64,000 nt of DNA from Skermanella stibiiresistens SB22. Lineage in GTDB: Bacteria; Pseudomonadota; Alphaproteobacteria; Azospirillales; Azospirillaceae. Of the stretch, positions 32,662 through 41,501 are shown in pieces. Numbering within the stretch: position 1 is the stretch's first letter; each line of letters opens with the position of its first letter. The stretch spans positions 1 through 64,000 of the forward strand of contig NZ_AVFL01000005.1 of the NCBI RefSeq assembly GCF_000576635.1, written 5' to 3'. The translations under genes and the position numbers were made by a program. The notes below the pieces were generated by a model that had not been told where the DNA came from, made no database searches, and saw nothing but the letters and a program-made list of their open reading frames with translations.

Positions 32662-33441
32662 TCAGGCGACCATGCGCCAAGCCATGTAGCCAAGCACGCC
32701 CGCGTTGGCGGCCATGATCACGGGAGCCACGCGGGCCACCACGTCCCGGAAGCCGCGTCCCGCGACATGCCCGGCCAAGCCAACGGCCAGCAGGCTGGGC
32801 ATGGTTCCCGCCGCGAACGCCGCCATGCCGAAGGCGCCGGAGGCCGCGGACCCGCTGGCCGCCGCGACCGCGACCGCGCCATAGAGAAGCCCGCACGGGA
32901 TGAACCCCAGCGCCACCCCCAGGCCATAGCCACGCCAGCCGACCGGCCGTCCGAACAGCGGACGGGCCAGCCGGCTGACACCGTCGGCCCACCAATGGCT
33001 GAACCCACCCCGCTCCCCGCCGACGGACGTTGGCGCGCGTCCCATGAGCCCGTTGACCGCCTGCCCCAGGAAGAACAGCGCCGCGAAGATCAGCAGGGCC
33101 ACCCCGACCCAGCGCAATCCAGGCAGCGAGCCAACGCCGCCGGTCAGCATGGCTGCCATCCCGCCGATGGCGGCATAGGTGGTGGCGCGTCCGACATGGT
33201 ATGGCAGCACCGCGGCGCCGCTCAGGCGGTGGAGCTCGGTCATGCGGCTGGCGGGAACGCCTTCCAACCGCGTCGCGACTTGGGCCAGCACGAACGGACC
33301 GCACATGCCGGCGCAATGCGACCAGCCCCCCACCAGCCCCGCCATGAACAGCGAGACGAACAACCCGCCATCGCGGGCGAAATCCACCCCGCATTGGCGC
33401 AGGCCGGCGTCGATCAGGGTGACTACGGTATGCTGGTCCAT
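32662..33441 (-). CDS. TauE/SafE-like (DsbD_2 family) membrane protein
   Basis: A 259-residue protein with about six transmembrane helices, belonging to the sulfite exporter TauE/SafE or cytochrome-biogenesis (DsbD_2) type. It shows the metal-site-like motif SHCAGMCGPF (H42, C43, C47) in the first helix and GFIPCGLLYGA in a later helix, both hallmarks of this subfamily. Members often occur with copper or cbb3-oxidase assembly genes; none is adjacent here. The ATG at MDQHTVV is chosen; a TTG twelve codons earlier is possible. It starts 41 bases from the rhomboid stop, so the two are probably co-transcribed. Confidence 0.8.
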   Translation of the reverse strand: MDQHTVVTLIDAGLRQCGVDFARDGGLFVSLFMAGLVGGWSHCAGMCGPFVLAQVATRLEGVPASRMTELHRLSGAAVLPYHVGRATTYAAIGGMAAMLTGGVGSLPGLRWVGVALLIFAALFFLGQAVNGLMGRAPTSVGGERGGFSHWWADGVSRLARPLFGRPVGWRGYGLGVALGFIPCGLLYGAVAVAAASGSAASGAFGMAAFAAGTMPSLLAVGLAGHVAGRGFRDVVARVAPVIMAANAGVLGYMAWRMVA

Positions 33442-33481
33442 GGCCGCATGATGCGGTGCCGCCCTCACGGGCGACAATGAC

Positions 33482-34159
33482 CTAAGTCAAAGGCGTCTTC
33501 ATCGGGAGGAGCCGGCGGAAGATCGCCACCAGGACCGCTCCGGTCAGGAACCCCCCGAGATGGGCCCACCAAGCCACGGTGTTGTCGGGTCCTCCCGTCA
33601 CCGCCTCCATGATCTGGATGCCGAGCCAGCCGCCGAGCGCCACGTACACCGGCACCGGCAGGCGGAAGCGTACGCCGCCCGGCAACGGTATGCTGAGCGG
33701 CGAGCGCGGATGCAGCACCACGGCGGCGGCCAGGACGCCCGAGATGGCGCCGCTCGCCCCCACCACCGGCTCCAGCGATCCGGGATCGGACAGGATCTGG
33801 CCGGCGGCTCCCCCCAGCCCGCACAGCAGGTAGAACAGGGTGAAGCGGAGATGCCCGATCGCCGTCTCGACGCTGTCGCCGAACAGCCACAGGAACAGCA
33901 TGTTGCCGATCAGATGCCACGAGTCGGCGTGCAGGAACATGGCGGAGAACAGGCTGAAGACACCGCCGAAGGTGGGAATGCCGGCCGGTAGCGGCCGGTC
34001 CCCCATGACCACGCCCGGGATCATCGCGAACCCCAGCACGAAGTTCCAGGCCGCCGGTTCGGACAAGGCTCCCTGCGCCGCGAACAGGACGACACACAAG
34101 GTGACGATCGCGACCGTCGCGTAGGGAGCGGGCGCCGCGGGCGGTGGAACGCTGGTCAC
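33482..34159 (-). CDS. Rhomboid family intramembrane serine protease
   Basis: A 225-residue, six-helix membrane protease. The catalytic Ser is S136 in GASGAISG and the His is H200 in WWAHLGGFLTG; the WHLIGNMLFLWLFGD motif of the oxyanion region (H82, N86) is also present. It would cleave transmembrane segments of unknown substrates. Its ATG overlaps the end of the small upstream gene by four bases, so they are coupled. Confidence 0.93.
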   Translation of the reverse strand: MTSVPPPAAPAPYATVAIVTLCVVLFAAQGALSEPAAWNFVLGFAMIPGVVMGDRPLPAGIPTFGGVFSLFSAMFLHADSWHLIGNMLFLWLFGDSVETAIGHLRFTLFYLLCGLGGAAGQILSDPGSLEPVVGASGAISGVLAAAVVLHPRSPLSIPLPGGVRFRLPVPVYVALGGWLGIQIMEAVTGGPDNTVAWWAHLGGFLTGAVLVAIFRRLLPMKTPLT

Positions 34160-34413
34160 GCCAACTCCCCATCATCCTCATCCAGATCGAGCGCCTCGCG
34201 GCCCAGCGCGGTCAGCCGCCATCCCGCGCCATCGTCCTCTATCAGCTTGGCGCGGCCGGTCTCACGCACGGTCGCGCGGACGCGGTGCAGCGGCACTCCG
34301 GTCTCGCCAGCCAAGTCCTCCGGCACGGCGAAGGCCGCCCCCCTGCGCGCCATGGCTCCCAGCACACGGCGCGCGACCTCGGTCAGGGTGCCGTCCGGAT
34401 TGATGCAGGCCAT
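34156..34413 (-). CDS. Small winged-helix-like protein, unknown function
   Basis: An 85-residue protein beginning MACINPDGTLTEVARRVLGAM. Helices followed by VPLHRVRATVRETGRAKLIEDDGAGWRLTALGREALD look like a winged-helix DNA-binding fold (recognition helix then a wing and a LTxxGREAL end). The tail is acidic. The stop overlaps the rhomboid start (ATGA). No ribosome site is clear, and the upstream frame stays open to 34503, so the start is uncertain. The fold is inferred from pattern only. Confidence 0.6.
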   Translation of the reverse strand: MACINPDGTLTEVARRVLGAMARRGAAFAVPEDLAGETGVPLHRVRATVRETGRAKLIEDDGAGWRLTALGREALDLDEDDGELA

Positions 34414-34429
34414 CGGCGCGGACGCCCGG

Positions 34430-35140
34430 TCAACCCTTCCGCTCCGCGGCCGATACAGCATTCGGTACGGTGGTCTCGCAATACCACCAGTCGACGCAGT
34501 CATAGCCCAGCGACTTCCGCGCCTCCGCGTCCTCGACCGTGCGTGGCGGCGGCACGATCACCTTGTCGCCGGGGTTCCAATTGGCGGGGGTCGCGACCTT
34601 GTGCCGGTCCGTCGTCTGGAGCGCGTCGACCAGCCGGACCACCTCGTCGGTGTTGCGCCCCGTCGTCAGCGGGTAATAGATCATGGCGCGCAGGATGCCC
34701 TTGTCGTCGATGACGAACAGGCAGCGGCTGGTCTCGGTCGAGCTTTCGTCCGGATTGATCATGCCATAGAGGGACGCCACCTCCCGGTTGCCATCGGCGA
34801 TCACCGGAAACGGGATTTCGACGCCGAACTTGTCGCGGATCGCGTTGACCCAGGCCAGATGGCTGTAAATGCTGTCGATCGACAGCCCCAGCAGTTCGGT
34901 GTTCCGCTGTTTCAGCACCGGCGCCAGCTTGGCGAACGCCACGAACTCGGTCGTGCAGACGGGCGTGAAGTCGGCCGGATGCGAGAACAGCACGACCCAG
35001 GTCCCGCGATAATCCTCCAGCGCCAGCCGTCCATGGGTGGTCTCGGCCTCGAAGGCCGGCGCCAAGGCGTTCAGCCGGGGCAGGATGCTCTGGATGCGCG
35101 CCGGCTGGATGGGATGGTCGCTGGGTGAGTTGTATTCCAC
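34430..35140 (-). CDS. Peroxiredoxin (1-Cys/Prx6-like)
   Basis: A 236-residue thiol peroxidase that reduces hydrogen peroxide and organic hydroperoxides. The active site PxxxTxxC is in HPADFTPVCTTEF, with peroxidatic C62. The C-terminal arm (NPGDKVIVPPP...YDCVDWWYCET) is that of the long Prx6/archaeal-type class and carries two more cysteines. The GTG start is set by GGAGGAAC six bases upstream. Confidence 0.93.
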   Translation of the reverse strand: MEYNSPSDHPIQPARIQSILPRLNALAPAFEAETTHGRLALEDYRGTWVVLFSHPADFTPVCTTEFVAFAKLAPVLKQRNTELLGLSIDSIYSHLAWVNAIRDKFGVEIPFPVIADGNREVASLYGMINPDESSTETSRCLFVIDDKGILRAMIYYPLTTGRNTDEVVRLVDALQTTDRHKVATPANWNPGDKVIVPPPRTVEDAEARKSLGYDCVDWWYCETTVPNAVSAAERKG

Positions 35141-35280
35141 GATGTTCCTCCGCGAGGCTCTGGTCGGACGGGAGAATGGGGGCGCCCGTTCCTATCGGAG
35201 CCCACTCTTACCGGAGATGGGCGCAGGAAGGTATGACGATATGGAACAGCCCGGACGGGATTGGTTCCCCGGACCTCCAG

Positions 35281-35406
35281 TCAGGTCGGGAACTTGGGAG
35301 CCGGCCACAGATAATAGACGGCGGCGGCGATGATCGCGATCTTGACGATCAGCGCCACGGTCACCTTGAGCACCACCGCGCGCAAAGGAAGCGAGGGATT
35401 CGACAT
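35281..35406 (-). CDS. Very small membrane protein, unknown
   Basis: A 41-residue protein: short head MSNPSLPLRA, one hydrophobic helix (VVLKVTVALIVKIAIIAAAVYYLW) and tail PAPKFPT. The two lysines within the helix and the layout recall small oxidase-associated subunits such as CydP, but no oxidase genes are here, so that is only a resemblance. The frame stays open upstream to 35520; ATG at 35406 is the start that begins directly before the helix. Confidence 0.45.
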   Translation of the reverse strand: MSNPSLPLRAVVLKVTVALIVKIAIIAAAVYYLWPAPKFPT

Positions 35407-35555
35407 GGCGGCATCATCGCGGCGGGTTGGGTCACCCGCTTTGATCCTCGTCAATCCGACGTCGAAAACCACAGGCCAATCGGTGACCGCGCCGTGGATT
35501 TGACTAAATCGGGCATTCATCTACCCTTCCTCGCGACCGTCCGACGAAAGCAGAG

Positions 35556-37187
35556 ATGCCCAGCGCCTCAAGAACGATCCTCCTCGCCATCGGGTTCCTG
35601 CTCTCCTGGGCCTATCTCGGCCTCGCGCTGAACCTGCCCAACTGGGCCGGCGGCCTGTTCGGACCGAACCATCTGCGCCCGTCGCTGGAGGTGGCGTTCC
35701 TGTTCGGCCTCATGGCGCTGGCCGCCGCGGCGGGCTGGCGGGTCGGAACGGCGGCGCGGCTGGCGCTTTCCTTGTCCGTCCTGTTCCTGATCATCCTTCG
35801 GCTGGCGGATTTCGCCTGCAACACGCTGATCGGGCGTCCGGTCAACCTGTCGCTCGACCTGATGCTGCTGCCGGCGATCCTGGAGGTGCTCAACGGATCG
35901 GCCACCCTGGCGCAAACCGCCGCGGCCTGCGTCGCGGTGCCGGTGGCGCTGGTGGCCCTCCTCCTCCTCAACCTGCTGGCTTTCCGGACGGCCGCCCGCT
36001 TCCTGGACCGGCGTCCAAACCGCCGGCTGTTCGGCGCGGCGCTGGCGGGCCTGGGGGCCCTGACCCTGATCGGCGTCCGCCCCTTCGCGCCGGTGGACGA
36101 AGGGGCGGCGTCCCTTCTTGCCGGGCAAGCCTCGGTGATGGCGCGCGCGTCCACCCTGCGGGCGACCCATGCCGAGCGGTTCGGGAACGACCCGTTCGCC
36201 AGCCTGTCCGACGAAGACGTGCTGGCCCATCTCGGCCGCCGCGACGTACACCTCATGTTCTTCGAATCCTATGGCGAGACGGTGCTGGCCAATCCCCGCT
36301 ACCGCTCGGTGGTCGAACCGACGCTCCAGGACTTCGACAGGGCGCTGGCGGCGGAGGGGTTCGGCGTCCGCTCCGGCCTGATCGAGTCCCCCATCCGAGG
36401 CGGTCAATCCTGGCTCGCCCATGGCACCTTCCTCAGTGGCGAGCGGCTGGGCGACCAGGGTCTCTACGACCTGATGCTGACCAGCGGCAGGCAGTCGCTC
36501 GCCCGCTATTTCAGCCGCGCCGGCTATCGCACCCTGGCGGTGATGCCGGCGCTGACGCGGCCTTGGCCGGAGGGCGAGTATTGGGGGTTCGACCGGATCT
36601 GGCGAAGCGAGGACATGGAATACGCCGGCCCCGCGTTCGGCTGGGCCGCCATCCCCGACCAGTACACCCTGGACTTCATCCACCGCCGCGAACTGCGCCA
36701 GCGCGACCAGCCGCTGTTCATCGAATACGCGCTGATCAGCAGCCATGGGCCGTGGGAACCGCTGCCCCCGCTGCTCGACGATTGGGACAGCCTCGGCGAC
36801 GGCAGCGTGTATCGCGGCCTCAAGAACCCATCCGCCGCTCCGCCCTCCGGTCCGGCCTGGAACGACATCACGCGCAAATACGCCGATTCGGTCGACTACA
36901 CGCTGAAAACCTTGCGCGACTATATCACCCACCACATCCACGATGACTCCCTGATCATCATCCTGGGCGATCACCAGCCAGCCCCGCTGATCACCGGCGA
37001 AGGCGCGTCGCGCTCGGTGCCGATCCACATCATCAGCCGCGATCCGGAACTGCTGGCCCCGTTCGAGGAATGGGGCTTCACCTCCGGCATGGTTCCGGTG
37101 ACGGAACAACCGACCACGCCCCCTTTACCGATGGAGAGTTTCCGCGACCGCTTCCTGGCGGCGTTCAGCGCCCATCCCGCCGGCTGA
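35556..37187 (+). CDS. LtaS-like sulfatase/phosphoglycerol-transferase-fold membrane protein
   Basis: A 543-residue protein. Four or five N-terminal transmembrane helices (to about 180) are followed by an extracytoplasmic alkaline-phosphatase-superfamily domain: HLMFFESYGETV, IRGGQSWLAHGTFLSG (likely nucleophile Ser), and the metal-site HGPW and LGDHQPAP motifs. It resembles lipoteichoic-acid-synthase family enzymes, which in Gram-negatives add phosphoglycerol or phosphoethanolamine to periplasmic glycans or lipids. The donor and acceptor are unknown. Confidence 0.82.
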   Translation: MPSASRTILLAIGFLLSWAYLGLALNLPNWAGGLFGPNHLRPSLEVAFLFGLMALAAAAGWRVGTAARLALSLSVLFLIILRLADFACNTLIGRPVNLSLDLMLLPAILEVLNGSATLAQTAAACVAVPVALVALLLLNLLAFRTAARFLDRRPNRRLFGAALAGLGALTLIGVRPFAPVDEGAASLLAGQASVMARASTLRATHAERFGNDPFASLSDEDVLAHLGRRDVHLMFFESYGETVLANPRYRSVVEPTLQDFDRALAAEGFGVRSGLIESPIRGGQSWLAHGTFLSGERLGDQGLYDLMLTSGRQSLARYFSRAGYRTLAVMPALTRPWPEGEYWGFDRIWRSEDMEYAGPAFGWAAIPDQYTLDFIHRRELRQRDQPLFIEYALISSHGPWEPLPPLLDDWDSLGDGSVYRGLKNPSAAPPSGPAWNDITRKYADSVDYTLKTLRDYITHHIHDDSLIIILGDHQPAPLITGEGASRSVPIHIISRDPELLAPFEEWGFTSGMVPVTEQPTTPPLPMESFRDRFLAAFSAHPAG

Positions 37188-37243
37188 CGACATCGCCCCG
37201 CCCCCTTGCCGACCGGAATGATGGCGGGGTAAACCATGCCATC

Positions 37244-38419
37244 ATGGCCAGCTCACTCGAATACGCCCCGCTCCAATCATCCGATCTCGACCGGATGCCG
37301 CACCTGTTCCGCCACGCCTTCGCCTCCACGGCCGACGGTGTCCGGCACTACATGTCAATCATCGGTCAAGCCAACTTCCGGGTGATGCGACGCTCCGACG
37401 TCGCGGTGGGCACGGTCGCCCTGCTGGACATGGGGCAGTATTTCGGCGGACGCGCCGTTCCCTGCCGGGGCATCGCGGCGGTCACGATAGATCCCGCCGA
37501 ACGAGGCCAAGGAACGGCCACCCGCATGATGACCGCCATGCTGGAGGAGGCCCGCGCCGACGGCCTGCCGATCTCGACCCTCTACGCCGCCACCCAGCCG
37601 CTCTACGCCAAGGTTGGCTACGCCAACGCCGGCACCAGGATGGTCTACCGCGTGCCGCTCGCCATGCTGCGCGGTCAGCGTCCCGACCCGATCCCCCAAC
37701 TGGCCTCGGCAACGGACGCGCCCCTGATCGCCGCGCTGCAATCGGAACAGGCACGCAGGACCAATGGCCTGCTGGAACGCGGCCCCCTGATGTGGCAGCG
37801 GGCGCGGGGAACCTCCGACCGGCCGTTCGACACCTATCTGATACCCGGCGACAAAGGTCCCGAAGGCTATCTGACCCTGGGACCCAAATCGCCCGACCGC
37901 TCCCTGCACGTCGAGGACTGGGCCGCCCTGACCCTGCGGGCGGCCCGCGCGATCCTGGCCTTCCTGGCCGGCTGGCACTCGCAGGTCAACACGGTCTCCT
38001 GGACCGGCAGCCCGGAAGACCTCCTGCTCCACCATCTCCCCGAGGTCGGCGTCACCATCGCCTCATGGGAGCAATGGATGCTCCGCGTCACCGACGTCGC
38101 CGGCGCCCTCCTGGCGCGTGGCTGGCCGCTTGGCGTCAGCACCGCCCTGACGCTGAACGTCACCGACACCCTGCTCCCCGACAACGCCGGCCTGTACCGA
38201 TTGGAAGTCGAGGATGGCCGCGCCTCCGTCGAACGCCTCGGCTCCTCCGGCGACGCCGATCTGGAACTCGGCGTCGACGCGCTCGCGACCCTCTACACCA
38301 GCCACGTCACGCCCCGCGTGCTGGCCGACCTGGGCCGCATCAAAGCCACTCCCCAAGCCCTCGCCGCGGCGACCACCCTCTTCGCGGGTCCAAGGCCTTG
38401 GCTGGCCGACATGTTCTGA
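37244..38419 (+). CDS. GNAT family acetyltransferase, Eis-like
   Basis: A 391-residue protein. The N-terminal GNAT domain has the acetyl-CoA loop VTIDPAERGQGTATRMMTAMLEEAR. A second GNAT-like region and a C-terminal sterol-carrier-like domain (SSGDADLELGVDALATLYTSHVTPRVL) give the tripartite Eis layout, here with the terminal FAGPRPWLADMF where Eis proteins carry their catalytic carboxy-terminus. Eis relatives acetylate amines including aminoglycosides; the substrate here is unknown. ATG gives MASSLEYAPL. It converges with the ArsO-like gene. Confidence 0.85.
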   Translation: MASSLEYAPLQSSDLDRMPHLFRHAFASTADGVRHYMSIIGQANFRVMRRSDVAVGTVALLDMGQYFGGRAVPCRGIAAVTIDPAERGQGTATRMMTAMLEEARADGLPISTLYAATQPLYAKVGYANAGTRMVYRVPLAMLRGQRPDPIPQLASATDAPLIAALQSEQARRTNGLLERGPLMWQRARGTSDRPFDTYLIPGDKGPEGYLTLGPKSPDRSLHVEDWAALTLRAARAILAFLAGWHSQVNTVSWTGSPEDLLLHHLPEVGVTIASWEQWMLRVTDVAGALLARGWPLGVSTALTLNVTDTLLPDNAGLYRLEVEDGRASVERLGSSGDADLELGVDALATLYTSHVTPRVLADLGRIKATPQALAAATTLFAGPRPWLADMF

Positions 38420-38443
38420 CGGTGGCCGGGATATGAGGCGCGT

Positions 38444-39505
38444 TCAGCGGAGTGCCGCCTCGATTTCCCGTACGGTGTCACGGGCGCCGCGCATGACGCC
38501 GATCAGCGTCGCCGACGCGAAACCCGTCCACTCGCCATAGCCGACAAGCCACAGGCGGGGTTCCGCCACGGAGCGGGTCCCCTCGACCCGCACCCGGCCT
38601 CCGGGCTCGACCAGCCCCAGCCGGCTCAGGGGAGCGAACGCCGGTTGGAACCCCGTGCACCAGATCACCGCGTCGATCCTCGTCCCGGTACCGTCGCGCC
38701 AAACCACGCCGGTTCCGGTGAAGCGTTCGAACGGCCGCACGGAGCCGAGCACGCCGCGTTCGCGGGCGTCGATGACGGACGGCACCATGACGATATCGCC
38801 CAATCCGCCCTTGGGTGTTCCGGGTTTCCGTCCCTCGAGGTTCGCGTGCAACCGATCGGTGGCGCGCTCGAACAGCACGTGCCCATCGACGTCGTCAGGC
38901 AGGAAAGTCGGGGCCTCCAGCGTCACCCAGAGGGTGTTGGCGACCTTCGAGACCTCCGCCAGGATCTGCGCGCCCGAATTGCCGCCTCCGACGACCAGTA
39001 CAGTCTGGCCCGCGAAGCCGTCCGGCCCTCGGTAATCGGCGGAATGGATCTGGGCGCCCTCGAAATCCGCGGCGCCTGGGTAATCGGGAACGAAAGGCTG
39101 GCTCCATGTTCCGGTGGCGCTGACGACCGCCCGCGCCCGCCAATCGCCGCCCTCCGTCCGCACCACGAGTTCATCGCCATCACGGTCAACCGTCTCGACC
39201 CGGACCGGGCGGACGATGGGAAAATCATAGCGGGCCTCGTACCGGACCAGATAGTCGATCACGTGGTCGCGGCCTGGAAACTCGCCTTCCGACGGTGGCA
39301 TTGGCCAACCGGGAAGCGAATTCCATTTCGCGGGCGAGAACAAGGTCAACGTATCCCACCCATGCCGCCAAGCGCCGCCCGAGCCAGCCTCCTGGTCCAG
39401 GATGACGTATGAGAGTCCCGTCCGGCGCAGGAAGTAGCCGACGGCGAGGCCGGATTGTCCGCCACCGATCACCACGACATCGTGTTTCCGCCCCTGTTCC
39501 GACAT
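38444..39505 (-). CDS. ArsO-like flavin-containing monooxygenase
   Basis: A 353-residue FAD/NADPH-dependent oxygenase. The FAD motif is [21 protein letters not shown], the FMO-type motif [15 protein letters not shown], and the NADPH motif [18 protein letters not shown], with [10 protein letters not shown] and [17 protein letters not shown] at the end. The overall pattern matches proteins called ArsO, often in arsenic-resistance operons, but no ars genes are near. AGGAG nine bases upstream supports the ATG. It follows the IclR gene after 13 bases, so IclR probably controls it. Confidence 0.85.
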   Translation of the reverse strand: MSEQGRKHDVVVIGGGQSGLAVGYFLRRTGLSYVILDQEAGSGGAWRHGWDTLTLFSPAKWNSLPGWPMPPSEGEFPGRDHVIDYLVRYEARYDFPIVRPVRVETVDRDGDELVVRTEGGDWRARAVVSATGTWSQPFVPDYPGAADFEGAQIHSADYRGPDGFAGQTVLVVGGGNSGAQILAEVSKVANTLWVTLEAPTFLPDDVDGHVLFERATDRLHANLEGRKPGTPKGGLGDIVMVPSVIDARERGVLGSVRPFERFTGTGVVWRDGTGTRIDAVIWCTGFQPAFAPLSRLGLVEPGGRVRVEGTRSVAEPRLWLVGYGEWTGFASATLIGVMRGARDTVREIEAALR

Positions 39506-39518
39506 CACGCCGCTCTCC

Positions 39519-40262
39519 TCACCCCGCCGCGATCACCGCCCTGATCTCCCGCAGCACCAAATCGATGTTTGGCTGGCTTAGGAATGACAGCGGCATCGCG
39601 GTGGAGATCGCCGTCGTCGTGCCTCCACCGCGTTCGCGGATCGGGATCGCGATGCCGCCGCAGCCGGGGATGATCTCGCCCAGGTCGATGCCAAAGCCCT
39701 GCTCGGCCGCCCGCTCGACCATCCGCCGCACGATATCCTGACCAATGGCGCGCTGGGCGAAACGGTCGGCGTTGGCGGTCAGGATGAAGTCGCGGGTGCC
39801 GCCGTCCTGCATGGCGAGGATGCTGGCGCTGCCCGGCCCCAAACCCATCGGCAGCCGGCCGCCGACCCCATTGGTCAGCGCCTGGATCGGGGCGGTTCCC
39901 ATGTGCATGTCCAGGACGACCGCGTCCATGCCGGCGCGCTCCATCAGGTAGACCCCGTGGCCCAGCCGTTCGGCCAGCGCCATCAGGGCCGGACGCCACT
40001 TCCGCACCTTCTCCGCCGCCGTGTTCTGGCGGCAGGCCAACGCGTAGATCGACGGCCCCAGCCGATAGCCGCCGCGGTTGCGCGCCTGCTCGACGAAGCC
40101 GTGCTTGGCCAGCGCCACCAGCGTGCGGTGGACGGCCGGTTTCGCCTCGCCCATGCGGGCCGCGATGTCCTTCAGCGCCAACCCGTCTGAACCAGCCTCT
40201 CCCAGGACCAGCAGCACGGCGGCGGCGCGTTCGGCGTTGGATGATGAGCTTAGTCCCGTCAT
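39519..40262 (-). CDS. IclR family transcriptional regulator
   Basis: A 247-residue repressor-type regulator with an N-terminal winged helix ([50 protein letters not shown]) and a C-terminal effector domain ([20 protein letters not shown]). It is divergent from the LysR gene and leads the ArsO-like gene. Its targets could be either side. Confidence 0.92.
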   Translation of the reverse strand: MTGLSSSSNAERAAAVLLVLGEAGSDGLALKDIAARMGEAKPAVHRTLVALAKHGFVEQARNRGGYRLGPSIYALACRQNTAAEKVRKWRPALMALAERLGHGVYLMERAGMDAVVLDMHMGTAPIQALTNGVGGRLPMGLGPGSASILAMQDGGTRDFILTANADRFAQRAIGQDIVRRMVERAAEQGFGIDLGEIIPGCGGIAIPIRERGGGTTTAISTAMPLSFLSQPNIDLVLREIRAVIAAG

Positions 40263-40488
40263 GGCCCCGTCACCCCAGCGTCATGTTCCGATTATTCGAA
40301 CAGCAATCTTTATATACTCTGATAATAAGAATTGTGTTGACCATCAAGAAAAAACACGTTGAGCTTGGCCCAGCATCGGAACGGGCAGAGACAGTCAATG
40401 CTCATCAGGTCTCCCGCCGGATATCTCCCGATACTCAAATACGAGGTAGACCCGACGCAGGTTTGCCCCCTAACGAACGTGAGGGGTC
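40263..40488. promoter_or_regulatory. AT-rich divergent control region between iclR-type and lysR-type genes
   Basis: The stretch around 40290-40360 is much AT-richer than the window average and lies between two divergent regulator genes. It must carry promoters for both. TTGACC near 40337 is a possible -35, but no well-placed -10 could be fixed by eye. Confidence 0.45.
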
Positions 40489-41454
40489 ATGAATCAGAGA
40501 GACATCGAGTACTTCGTCAAAGTCGTTGAAGCCGGGAGTTTCTCTCAGGCGGCCATTCTCCTGGGCAAGACGCAACCTGTTTTGAGCCGCCATGTCCGCG
40601 ATCTGGAAACCGATCTGCGCGTTCCATTACTCTACCGCAACGGGCGTGGCGTCGTCCTGACCGAGGCGGGCGAACGGCTCTACGCCCGGGCGACCTCCAT
40701 CCTGGAGCAGTTGGCCGAAGCCCGGACCGAGATGCTGAACCTGTGCAAGGGCGGCATCGACAGCGCCAACATCGGCATGCCACCGACCGTCGCCCGCATC
40801 CTGACCGTGCCGCTCGCCCGAACCCTCTACGCCGCCTATCCAGACATCAAGCTGCGCTTCACCGAGGCGTTCAACGGCCATCTGCTGGAATGGCTGACCA
40901 ATGGCCGCATCGACCTGGCGGTGCTCTACGCCAACGAGGCCACGCAACGCCTCAACGCCGAACCGCTGCTGACCGAGCGGATGCACCTGGTGGCGTCGGC
41001 CGAGCGCGGGCCGCTGCCGCCGCGCACGCCGTCGCGCGAACTGCCCGACCTTCCCCTGGTGCTGCCAAGCCGCAACCATGGCCTGCGCCAGCAGGTCGAG
41101 ACCTGGGCGACGCGCCAGGGCATGACCCTGAACGTGCACGCCGAATGCGATTCCATCTCGTCCATGCTGCGGCTGGTCGAGGGCGACATGGGCTGCGCCA
41201 TCCTGCCCGAAGCCGCCATCCAGGGCGAGATCGAGGCCGGCAAGCTGGTCAGCTCGCTGATCGTCGAGCCCTTCCTGGAACGCTCCCTGGTGCTGGCGAC
41301 GCCAACCAACCGTTGCGTCAGTTCCGGCATGGGCGAGTTGGTCCGCCTGATCAAGCGCCAGATGCGCGCGCTGGAGACGCCGGCGGAGCCCGCCTTCGCG
41401 CCTCCCGGCCCGCCATCCAGGATCACCCCCGCCGAAATCCTGATGACCGCCTGA
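40489..41454 (+). CDS. LysR family transcriptional regulator
   Basis: A 321-residue regulator. The N-terminal helix-turn-helix (FVKVVEAGSFSQAAILLGKTQPVLSRHVRDLETDL) is followed by the LysR effector-binding domain (GMPPTVARILTVPLARTLYAAYPDIKLRFTEAFNG). ATG follows GAGGGG closely. It stands directly upstream of the flavoenzyme/ABC importer genes in the same direction, so it is the likely activator of that cluster. Confidence 0.93.
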   Translation: MNQRDIEYFVKVVEAGSFSQAAILLGKTQPVLSRHVRDLETDLRVPLLYRNGRGVVLTEAGERLYARATSILEQLAEARTEMLNLCKGGIDSANIGMPPTVARILTVPLARTLYAAYPDIKLRFTEAFNGHLLEWLTNGRIDLAVLYANEATQRLNAEPLLTERMHLVASAERGPLPPRTPSRELPDLPLVLPSRNHGLRQQVETWATRQGMTLNVHAECDSISSMLRLVEGDMGCAILPEAAIQGEIEAGKLVSSLIVEPFLERSLVLATPTNRCVSSGMGELVRLIKRQMRALETPAEPAFAPPGPPSRITPAEILMTA

Positions 41455-41501
41455 CGCTTGGGAACCCCCTATTCACATGTTTACAGGGCCTGTGATCGAT
41501 C

